From Streptomyces coeruleorubidus (GTDB taxonomy: Bacteria; Actinomycetota; Actinomycetes; Streptomycetales; Streptomycetaceae): a stretch of 64,000 nucleotides of DNA. The notes under the pieces are model-generated. The model did not search any database and had not been told where the DNA came from. It saw only the letters and a list, made by a program, of their open reading frames with translations. Below, in pieces: positions 57,172 to 64,000 of this stretch. Where the stretch lies: assembly GCF_028885415.1 (NCBI RefSeq), contig NZ_CP118527.1, forward strand, positions 3,658,001 through 3,722,000, given 5' to 3'. Both the position numbers and the translations under genes were made by a program. Numbering within the stretch: the first letter of the stretch is position 1; every line of letters begins with the position of its first letter.

Positions 57172-60100
57172 GTGGCAGAACACGGGGGCGGGTCGAAGCC
57201 GATCGCGGGTGTCTACGAGCAGCTCATCACCCACGACCTGCACGACGAGTTGGAGCGATTCAGAGCCGCAGGCTGGAAGGCAATCGACGCTGAGGTCACA
57301 CCGGAGTCCGCCCCCCACGTCCTGGCACGCTACATCGGTGAAGCCGTCAGCCAGCGACTGAGCGAGCTTCCGCCCGCAGACCGCGTGACGGTCGCGAACC
57401 GCATCCTCGCGGCCCTTGCCGTCAGTGCACCCGACCCGAGCGCAGCCAAAGCCGATGGCACGAGGACAATCGTCGAGGGTCCTCGGCAGCTTCTCGCGCT
57501 CGCTCAGCAAGAGGCTCCAGGCGTCTACGCCCTACGCCCCCTGACTCCCTTGTCCGAGACATCGCTCATCACAAACTCGCCCGAAGACTTGAGCCTCGGC
57601 TCCGAGCTGAGGGCAGAACTCGCTACGGCAGACCGCATCGACCTGCTCTGCGCGTTCGTGAAGTGGTATGGCATTCGTGTCCTGGAAGACTCATTGCGCG
57701 CCGCGAAGGAGCGAGGCGTACCGATCCGTGTCATTACGACCACGTACATCGGTGCCACCGACCGCCACGCCCTCGACCGTCTCATCCGTGACTTCGGCGC
57801 CACCGTCAAGGTCAACTACGAGATTCGATCCACTCGACTGCACGCCAAGGCTTGGCTTTTCCGGCGTCACACAGGCTTTGACACCGCCTACGTCGGCAGC
57901 TCGAACCTCTCGAAAGCTGCGCTCCTCGACGGCTTGGAGTGGAACGTCCGCCTGTCCTCCATCGCCACACCGGCAGTACTCAACAAATTCGAGGCGACTT
58001 TCGACGCGTACTGGAACGACACCGCGTTCGAGACGTACGACCCCGATCACCACGCCGACCGTCTAGACCAAGCCCTGAGCCAAGCAAGCGGCACCACCTC
58101 TACCATCGACTTGAAGATCAACCTATCTGGGCTGGAGGTACGTCCCTTCCCCTATCAGCAGGACATGCTGGAACGCCTACGGGTAGAGCGCGAGCTCCGC
58201 GGACGCAACCGCAACCTGCTGGTCGCAGCCACCGGTACGGGCAAGACCGTCATGGCCGCCCTGGACTACCGCAGCCTGTCCAAGAGCTTCAGCAACCGCC
58301 GGCCAAAGCTACTGTTCGTCGCCCACCGCAAGGAAATCCTCAAGCAGTCACTGCGTACGTACCGAGAGGTGCTGGACGACGCATCATTCGGCGAGTTGCT
58401 CTACAGCGGTGAGGACCCGCAGGCGTGGGACCACGTCTTTGCCAGTGTCCAGTCGCTGAACATCCAGCGGCTTGAAGAGCTGGCTCCCGACCACTTCGAC
58501 ATCATCGTCATCGACGAGTTCCATCACGCCACGGCCAGCACGTATCGCCGAGTCATCGACCACTTCAAGCCCAAGGAACTCCTCGGCCTGACCGCGACTC
58601 CCGAGCGGATGGACGGGCTCAACGTGCAGGATGAGTTCTTCGAGGGCCGCATCGCCGCCGAGATGCGACTCTGGGAGGCACTTGAAAACGACCTGCTGTG
58701 CCCCTTCCACTACTTCGGCATCCCCGATGGCACAGACCTGACGAACCTCACGTGGCAGAGGGGTACCTACGCGGACCAGGAACTCGGCAACCTCTACACG
58801 GGCAACCAGGCCCGTGCCCGCATCGTCGTTAAGCAGATCCGAGACAAGGTCTCCCAGCCCGGAGCAATACGTGCGCTGGGCTTCTGCGTGGACAAGAAGC
58901 ACGCACGCTTCATGGCCGACTTCTTCCAAAGGGCCGGTTTCCAAGCAACCGCACTCACCAGCGACTCACCTGCCGCAGTCCGAGCTCAAGCCCTCACCGA
59001 CCTGCGAGAGGGGAAGTTGCAGGTCATCTTCTCCGTGGACCTGTTCAACGAAGGTCTCGACATTCCCGATGTCGACACACTCCTCCTCCTGCGCCCCACC
59101 AACAGCGCCACGGTATTCCTCCAGCAACTGGGCCGTGGACTACGGCGTACTGAGACCAAGCCCGTGCTCACAGTCCTCGACTTCATCGGACAGCATCGGG
59201 CGGAGTTCCGCTTCGAAGAGCAGTTCAGAGCTCTGACGAACCTCTCCAGGAACCGGCTCGTCGATCACATCGAGCACGACTTTCCGCTCCTGCCATCCGG
59301 GTGCCAGATCATCCTCGAGGGCAAGGCCAAGAACCTGGTGCTGGACAACATCCGCACCCAGTTGAGCGCTACTGTCAAAACCTTGGTCAACGAAGTCAAG
59401 GCCTATGAGACGCCGCAACTAGCGGACTACCTGCGGGAAAGTCGCAGGGAGATCAAGGAGCTGTACAAGAGCGACAACTCCTGGACGTCTGTCCTGCGCC
59501 GAGCCGGCCTGATCAAAGCTGCTGCTCCGGCCGGCGAATCGGCGCTCCTCAAGCGCGTCCACGCCTTCCTGCACGTCGATGACCCTGACCGAGCCAACGC
59601 GTACCTCCGTCTCCTCGCCGAGGATGTTCCCCCCTATGACGAGTTGGACCCCATGGGCCAGGCCTACGCGCGGATGCTCTTCTTCAACCTGTGGGACAAC
59701 GCGGGCGGTTTCACCAGCTTCCAGCAAGGCCTCGACGCGCTCCGCGACCAATCAGACTTCCGCGATGAGCTCCGCCAGGTCCTGTCCTACGTCATCGAAC
59801 AGGCGGACCACTTCCCAATCCCCTTGTCGGGCAACCACAACCAGGTCCCGCTAAAGGTCCACTGCTCCTATAACCGCTCTGAGATCCTGGCCGCCCTGGG
59901 CGTAGCACGCTTCGGCGGCCAGATGCCCAGATCCTTCGCACAGGGCGTCCAGTGGGTCGAGGACCTCCAGACAGACGCTCTCCTGATCACCTTGGAGAAG
60001 AACGAGAAGGACTTCTCCCCCACTGTCCGATACAAGGACTACGCCCTGAGCCCGACCCTCTTCCACTGGGAGTCCCAGAACTCGACGGCCGAGAGCTCCC

Positions 60101-60324
60101 CAACAGGACTGCGCTATCAGCACCACGCTCAACGGGGCAGCCATGTCCTGCTCTTCGTGCGCCGGTACAAGAACACCGACATCGGTAAGTCTCAGCCGTG
60201 GATGCTTCTCGGGCCCGCCACCTACGAAGGCCACACGGGCAGCAAGCCGATGGCGATCACGTGGCGCCTGGAGCATGAGCTCACAGCCGACGTCTGGTCG
60301 TACGCAGCCATCAATGCAAGCTAG
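57172..60324 (+). CDS. PLD-nuclease / DEAD-box helicase / DUF3427 protein
   Basis: 1050 residues from GTG 57172 (AGGGGAA upstream). Domains: an N-terminal region (~1-120); a phospholipase-D-like nuclease (~135-270) with H224-x-K226 (RLHAKAWLF) and GSSNLS (242-247); an SF2 helicase (~315-680) with motif I ATGTGKT (353-359), motif II DEFHH (448-452), motif III LTATPER and motif VI QQLGRGLRR (~651-659); and a C-terminal DUF3427 domain (~870-1045; KNEKDFSPTVRYKDYA, LFHWESQN, GSKPMAITWRL). The PLD site has one HxK motif, so it would work as a dimer. It is the first gene of a three-gene operon-like island with lower G+C than the flanks; likely an anti-phage translocase-nuclease. Confidence 0.88.
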   Translation: MAEHGGGSKPIAGVYEQLITHDLHDELERFRAAGWKAIDAEVTPESAPHVLARYIGEAVSQRLSELPPADRVTVANRILAALAVSAPDPSAAKADGTRTIVEGPRQLLALAQQEAPGVYALRPLTPLSETSLITNSPEDLSLGSELRAELATADRIDLLCAFVKWYGIRVLEDSLRAAKERGVPIRVITTTYIGATDRHALDRLIRDFGATVKVNYEIRSTRLHAKAWLFRRHTGFDTAYVGSSNLSKAALLDGLEWNVRLSSIATPAVLNKFEATFDAYWNDTAFETYDPDHHADRLDQALSQASGTTSTIDLKINLSGLEVRPFPYQQDMLERLRVERELRGRNRNLLVAATGTGKTVMAALDYRSLSKSFSNRRPKLLFVAHRKEILKQSLRTYREVLDDASFGELLYSGEDPQAWDHVFASVQSLNIQRLEELAPDHFDIIVIDEFHHATASTYRRVIDHFKPKELLGLTATPERMDGLNVQDEFFEGRIAAEMRLWEALENDLLCPFHYFGIPDGTDLTNLTWQRGTYADQELGNLYTGNQARARIVVKQIRDKVSQPGAIRALGFCVDKKHARFMADFFQRAGFQATALTSDSPAAVRAQALTDLREGKLQVIFSVDLFNEGLDIPDVDTLLLLRPTNSATVFLQQLGRGLRRTETKPVLTVLDFIGQHRAEFRFEEQFRALTNLSRNRLVDHIEHDFPLLPSGCQIILEGKAKNLVLDNIRTQLSATVKTLVNEVKAYETPQLADYLRESRREIKELYKSDNSWTSVLRRAGLIKAAAPAGESALLKRVHAFLHVDDPDRANAYLRLLAEDVPPYDELDPMGQAYARMLFFNLWDNAGGFTSFQQGLDALRDQSDFRDELRQVLSYVIEQADHFPIPLSGNHNQVPLKVHCSYNRSEILAALGVARFGGQMPRSFAQGVQWVEDLQTDALLITLEKNEKDFSPTVRYKDYALSPTLFHWESQNSTAESSPTGLRYQHHAQRGSHVLLFVRRYKNTDIGKSQPWMLLGPATYEGHTGSKPMAITWRLEHELTADVWSYAAINAS

Positions 60325-60366
60325 TTGACCACGTTCGATGTCAGAGCGATCAGCTAACGTCAGAGT

Positions 60367-61350
60367 ATGGACTTAGCTTCGATCAAGCCCGGGCTGATGA
60401 CCACGCGCGCCGCGATGAAGGAGCTGTTTGGCGGAGGGACGCAGGGAGGAATTATCCCCTCCGAAACCACCCCAAACATCCTCATCTACGTAGACCATGA
60501 CAGCGGCAAGAAGTACGGCTATGAGGACGGCTGGCTAGAGGAAGAAGATGAGCGCGGGCCGGTGTTCGAGTACACCGGTCAGGGCACTCGCGGTGAGCAA
60601 ACGTTTCTGGGACTGAACGGCTCCCGCAACGCTGCCGTCCTGTACCACGCCGACACGGAAAGGTCTCTCCGCGTCTTCATGGCGGCAGGCAAAGTGCCTG
60701 GCTCAAAGTCCGCCGCCAAGCGCCAGCGATACATTGGCGAGTTTGAGTTGGACTCGCAGCAGCCGTACACCGTGCGTGAGGCGAACGACGAGGAGGGGAA
60801 GCGGCGTCGCATCATCGTCTTCCGCCTCCGCCCTAAGGGAGACTTTGAGCGCCTAACTCAGGATGTCATCTCTCGCGCGAGAGAGACCGACACCCAAAAG
60901 GTTTCCGCCACGGTAGTCACATGCAAAATGGTGGAGCCGAAGAGAAAAAGAGCGTCAGAGAGCCGGCGGGCTGCTCAACCCAGCCTCATTGCTGACCTGC
61001 GCCAATCTGCGTTGCGGGAGCAGTACCTCGAGGATCTCACCAAGCGTGAACATGAAGTCTTCGCGTATCAAATAAAGATCTCAGGTACGACCAGCACCCT
61101 CAAGACCGATCTATACGACGCCACCACGCATGAACTTTATGCCATTAGGGGCGCCAGTAGCCGCAATGAAGTACATATCGCCGTAGGCCAGCTGAAGGAC
61201 TTTGCACGACACATCAAACCGCGCGACCCCAAACTGACTGTACTGCTCCCTGAGAAGCCACAGGATGACTTGCTGAACCTTCTCCACACACAGGGAATCG
61301 ACCTCGTCTACCAGGATGCCAATGGCTACACGAGATGTGCGGCCAAATAA
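60367..61350 (+). CDS. SRA-like modified-DNA reader with degenerate PD-(D/E)XK-like domain
   Basis: 327 residues. The N-terminal half (~20-165) resembles the SRA-like domain of ScoMcrA-type type IV restriction proteins: NILIYVDHDSGKKYGYEDGW, VFEYTGQGTRGEQTF (67-80), LRVFMAAG and RYIGEFELD. The C-terminal ~110 residues match the nuclease-like domain commonly following it (TDLYDATTHELY, then VGQLKDFARHIKP, then LLPEKP). The usual E-x-K catalytic pair reads A259-I260-R261, so cleavage may be lost while D248 remains. Codon 3 is TTA, the rare bldA-dependent leucine codon. It follows the helicase by 42 bp and precedes the third gene by 30 bp. Confidence 0.72.
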   Translation: MDLASIKPGLMTTRAAMKELFGGGTQGGIIPSETTPNILIYVDHDSGKKYGYEDGWLEEEDERGPVFEYTGQGTRGEQTFLGLNGSRNAAVLYHADTERSLRVFMAAGKVPGSKSAAKRQRYIGEFELDSQQPYTVREANDEEGKRRRIIVFRLRPKGDFERLTQDVISRARETDTQKVSATVVTCKMVEPKRKRASESRRAAQPSLIADLRQSALREQYLEDLTKREHEVFAYQIKISGTTSTLKTDLYDATTHELYAIRGASSRNEVHIAVGQLKDFARHIKPRDPKLTVLLPEKPQDDLLNLLHTQGIDLVYQDANGYTRCAAK

Positions 61351-61380
61351 CAGCATCCGGCACACCTCCTTGGAGCACCC

Positions 61381-62358
61381 ATGGCAGAGTCAGCAGAGCA
61401 TGTCTTCTTATCACGCACAGCCCTTCAAATCATGGAGAGCGCTTCGAAATCAAGGCTGTTTGGCTACATAGAAGGCCAACGCAAGCGCTTTGACTTCTCC
61501 TGCGACCTGAAGAAGGACTGGTCAAAGGTAGTTTCCGGACAAACCCTCTGGAAGCATGGTGGAGACGGAATCGACAAGGACCTCAGGACGCTCCTCCACG
61601 AGGAAGACATCGCCGCGGCTGTATACATCGCTCGCCACGAAAGCCGCATCCGCTCTCGCCTCGCCGAGGTTACGCAAGATTATCTCCGGACCATGCCAGG
61701 AAGCCTGTCTCGCCTGCGGGTCTTCTGGGTGCCGGCGGACTTCGACGCGGACGACGAAAAGTCCCGTCAAACTGTTCACAACCTCTTGAGGGAGGAGATA
61801 ACTAAAGATCTCCTTCTCCAAGTAGCCCTAGGAGGCCTCACTTCCACGGATGTGACCCGTTTCGCGTCCTCAAGGCGCCCCGGGCTCCCTCTCGCGATCT
61901 TATCGCACGTCAAGAAGCACGGTTATCGAAACCATCGACACACAGCCAAGGCGCTGGGCGCCAACCTAAACGCCCTCCAGTTCGAAACGGAACGGCTCTT
62001 CATCATAGGCTTCTTGAAGAGCGACAGCCCGCAAGGGGGCCTATACAGCGTGACGGACAGCGGAAATGCGATGCTCGATATCTGCTCACGCCTACGCGAC
62101 TACCTCCGTGGAAGCCTCGGCGACGGAAACAAGAACGAGGACTTCGACCACATATGCAAACTGCTGGGCATTAACTACCCATCGATACCCAGAACGGATC
62201 CCCTACTGGTCAGTGACGATCACCGCAACATAGATGACCCCACAGCGCTGCTTTTGCAGCACGTGGCCCAAGCGGACGCAGACGGCTCCGTCGAGTGGCC
62301 CGAACCTTACTTCCACATCCCCTCGAGCTCCGAAATCTCAGGTGCATCCCTCGGATAG
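61381..62358 (+). CDS. Unknown protein, third gene of the island
   Basis: 325 residues without a family I recognise. The N-terminal ~130 residues are alpha/beta with many charged residues (RKRFDFSCDLKKDWSKVV; EEDIAAAVYIARHESRIRSRL). Residues ~160-240 read like a helix-turn-helix or winged-helix region (FETERLFIIGFLKSDSPQGGLYSVTDSGNAML), and the C-terminus is acidic. ATG 61381 has GGAG 9 bp upstream. Codons 10 and 174 are TTA. Base composition is clearly lower in G+C than the host genes; the HAD gene starts 9 bp later. Probably a sensor or regulatory subunit of the island system (inference from position). Confidence 0.7.
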   Translation: MAESAEHVFLSRTALQIMESASKSRLFGYIEGQRKRFDFSCDLKKDWSKVVSGQTLWKHGGDGIDKDLRTLLHEEDIAAAVYIARHESRIRSRLAEVTQDYLRTMPGSLSRLRVFWVPADFDADDEKSRQTVHNLLREEITKDLLLQVALGGLTSTDVTRFASSRRPGLPLAILSHVKKHGYRNHRHTAKALGANLNALQFETERLFIIGFLKSDSPQGGLYSVTDSGNAMLDICSRLRDYLRGSLGDGNKNEDFDHICKLLGINYPSIPRTDPLLVSDDHRNIDDPTALLLQHVAQADADGSVEWPEPYFHIPSSSEISGASLG

Positions 62359-62367
62359 TCTTCTCAC

Positions 62368-63021
62368 ATGATTCGCGCAGTAGTCTTCGATGTCGGTGAG
62401 TGCCTCGTGGACGAGACCCGGGAGTACGGCACTTGGGCAGACTGGTTGGGTGTGCCGCGGCACACCTTCCATGCGATGTTCGGGGCCGTGATCGCCCAAG
62501 GCCGCGACTACCGGGAGACGTTCCAGGAGTTCCGGCCCGGGTTCGATCTTTATGAGGAGCGGGAGAAGCGGGCCGCTGCCGGGCAGCCGGAGAGCTTTGG
62601 GGAAGAGGATCTGTACGAGGACGTCCGGCCGGCTCTCCGACAGCTCCGGGCCGACGGGCTGTGGCTCGGTATCGCCGGGAACCAGACCGTACGAGCCGGA
62701 GGCATTCTGCGGGCGCTGTTCTCCGACGACGTCGACTTGATCGGTACGTCCGACGACTGGGGCGCCAGCAAGCCCGACCCCGAGTTCTTCAAGCGGGTCG
62801 CCGACGCCGTGCCCTTCGAAGTCGGCGAAATCCTGTACGTCGGCGACCGGTGCGACAACGACATCAGGCCTGCCAGGCAGGCGGGTATGCACACGGCGCT
62901 GGTGCATCGCGGGCCCTGGGCCACCATTCAGTGGAGCAGCACCGAGGCCACGGAACTGCCGACCTTCCGCGTCGAAGGGCTGCTTGAACTCAGCGGCCGA
63001 GTACGTGAGTTCAACGTCTGA
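62368..63021 (+). CDS. HAD-family hydrolase
   Basis: 217 residues with a HAD-IA core: motif I VVFDVGECLVDE (the second Asp of DxD is Gly-Glu as in many FDVGxxL members), motif II GIAGNQT, motif III lysine in GASKPDPEFF and motif IV ILYVGDRCDNDI. Codon use is host-like, unlike the island genes just upstream, so the island ends at ~62360. No clear ribosome-binding site. The 3' end overlaps the convergent regulator gene by 11 bp. Confidence 0.9.
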   Translation: MIRAVVFDVGECLVDETREYGTWADWLGVPRHTFHAMFGAVIAQGRDYRETFQEFRPGFDLYEEREKRAAAGQPESFGEEDLYEDVRPALRQLRADGLWLGIAGNQTVRAGGILRALFSDDVDLIGTSDDWGASKPDPEFFKRVADAVPFEVGEILYVGDRCDNDIRPARQAGMHTALVHRGPWATIQWSSTEATELPTFRVEGLLELSGRVREFNV

Positions 63022-64000
63022 GCGCGCTGAGTGTCGTAGACCAGTCGTACAGGCGGTCGTCGAGGTCGCGAACGCAGCTCTCGTGCTGGTGGGGCGTGAG
63101 CGCACGACGGACCTCGCGGACGCGGTCCATGCCGGTGGCGTACCAGGTGAGCGCCAGCTGATCGAGCGCCTTGCCCGCGTACTCGCAGGCCGCCTCAGGG
63201 TTGCCGGACGCCGCCTCGACGGCTGCCAGGTCGCCGTAGACGACCGTGCGTTGCTTCTCCTCACCCGGGGTCATGGCTTCGAGCGCCTGGAGCAACGCGG
63301 CACGTGCTTGCGGGAGGTGGCCGGCGAGCAGCTGGGTGTTGCCCTTGAAAGCCGCGAGTCGCGCCGGGGAGAACCAGTCCATCCACGATGGGGAGGGATG
63401 CTCGTTGCCAGCCTCGAGGGTGTCCTCGGCATGGCCGATCAGGTGCAGGGCGGTGCGGGTGTTGCCGCACCTGGTCTCACATTCGGCCTCGACGGCGTCC
63501 AGCCACGCGAGGAATTCCGCGGAGGCAGGAGTGCGGCGCGCGTAGGTGCGTGCCGCGGTCATGCGTTCCTGGACTCCTTCCTGATCGCCCGCCCAGCCCG
63601 GGATGAAGGCCATGTGCGCGATGATCGCCGAACCGAGCAACGGGTCGTCGGCTTCGCCCGCGGCTTGCAGGGCGAGGAGGAGCGTGTCGTGTGCCGTGGT
63701 CGGCTCGGAGAGGTCGAAAAACTCGATCCGGCCCGCAAGGAGGTAGGTCTCTGCCAGCGCCGCGGCGATCGTGCGTCGGGTGGTGTCCGACGTCTCCGGC
63801 AGCAGGGCGCAACCGAGCGTTGCGTGCGCCAGGACAGCCGGGTGCAGTTTGGTCGGTGCCACCGACCAGTAGAGCCTGCGGTGGGAGCGGGTGACCGCCT
63901 CGAAGTCCGATCCGGCGGTGACCGGTTGCGATGCAGCCGTGGCTCGGCCCGGCCCCATCACCAGCCCGAAGGCGGCAGCCCCAGCGGTGACCAACGTGCG
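63011..64000 (-). CDS. TPR-type regulatory protein, C-terminal part (gene runs off the window)
   Basis: About 330 C-terminal residues; the reading frame is still open at the right edge. It begins in a hydrophobic Ala/Gly stretch preceded by an RTLVTAGAAAFG twin-arginine-like element, then consists of repeated helix pairs (TIAAALAETYLLAGRIEFFD, LGSAIIAHMAFIPGWAGD, RAALLQALEAMTPG). This is the C-terminus of Streptomyces XRE/TPR regulators, whose HTH would lie beyond 64000. Such genes commonly adjoin a HAD hydrolase as here. Confidence 0.8.
   Translation of the reverse strand, partial: RTLVTAGAAAFGLVMGPGRATAASQPVTAGSDFEAVTRSHRRLYWSVAPTKLHPAVLAHATLGCALLPETSDTTRRTIAAALAETYLLAGRIEFFDLSEPTTAHDTLLLALQAAGEADDPLLGSAIIAHMAFIPGWAGDQEGVQERMTAARTYARRTPASAEFLAWLDAVEAECETRCGNTRTALHLIGHAEDTLEAGNEHPSPSWMDWFSPARLAAFKGNTQLLAGHLPQARAALLQALEAMTPGEEKQRTVVYGDLAAVEAASGNPEAACEYAGKALDQLALTWYATGMDRVREVRRALTPHQHESCVRDLDDRLYDWSTTLSALRR

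Overview
The window is very G+C-rich DNA with third-position G/C bias, GTG/TTG starts, Tat-type lipoprotein signals, three tRNA-Lys(CTT) genes and many actinomycete-specific families. It is almost certainly a Streptomyces chromosome (core region, not a telomere). The combination of a PAS-GGDEF-EAL gene (cdgA-like), an AA10 LPMO, cslA-glxA and a GH6 endoglucanase matches the locus known from S. coelicolor/S. lividans as cdgA (SCO2817), the LPMO gene (SCO2833) and cslA/glxA/cslZ (SCO2836-2838). That match rests on recall of gene order, not on an alignment.

Layout. 0-2.5 kb: a CUT1 sugar ABC importer operon (minus), followed by about 750 bp with no credible gene. 3.2-8.1 kb: a spermidine-synthase-like protein, a small conserved protein, an NsdA-type XRE/TPR regulator, a histidine phosphatase and a PAP2 membrane phosphatase. 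8.0-12.2 kb: a tightly coupled three-gene cassette of Fe-S Cas4/RecB-like nuclease, unknown protein and SF1 helicase; it looks like a Dna2 split into parts. 12.4-18.5 kb: a small HTH-like protein, a prim-pol-like protein, tRNA-Lys, an M6-type secreted protease, the c-di-GMP enzyme and an LLM oxidoreductase. 19.4-28.1 kb: a catabolic and uptake cluster (two maleate-isomerase/EutA-like proteins, hydroxyacid dehydrogenase, amidase, DUF3830, EhuBCDA-type importer, IclR regulator). 28.2-43 kb: the hyphal-tip glucan locus, with LPMO, SPFH protein, NlpC/P60-like hydrolase with two peptidoglycan-binding repeats, FadR-type regulator, cslA-glxA and GH6. A membrane-anchored trypsin-nSTAND-WD40 protein sits between glxA and GH6. 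43.3-46.7 kb: a class F sortase with a proline-repeat surface protein, a HAD-IIA phosphatase and an LAXTG surface protein. 46.8-56.8 kb: a TetR/ROK pair in unusual antisense overlap, a Gfo/Idh/MocA oxidoreductase under a perfect 12-bp palindromic operator, a heme-degrading-type protein, an F420-type LLM oxidoreductase, an FAH-family hydrolase, a second YidC with its DUF6412 partner, a GH30 glycosidase and a SEC-C protein. 57.0-62.4 kb: a lower-G+C three-gene island (PLD-nuclease/DEAD helicase/DUF3427, SRA-like plus degenerate PD-(D/E)XK protein, unknown protein). It looks like an undescribed modification-dependent defence system, and two of its genes carry TTA codons. 62.4-64 kb: a HAD hydrolase and the C-terminal part of a TPR regulator.

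How the genes work together. The glucan locus forms one module: CslA polymerises a beta-glucan, GlxA oxidises it with a Cu radical, GH6 trims it, and the LPMO and peptidoglycan hydrolase could open the wall. The strongest candidates for novel biology are the 57-62 kb island and the 8-12 kb split-Dna2 cassette.
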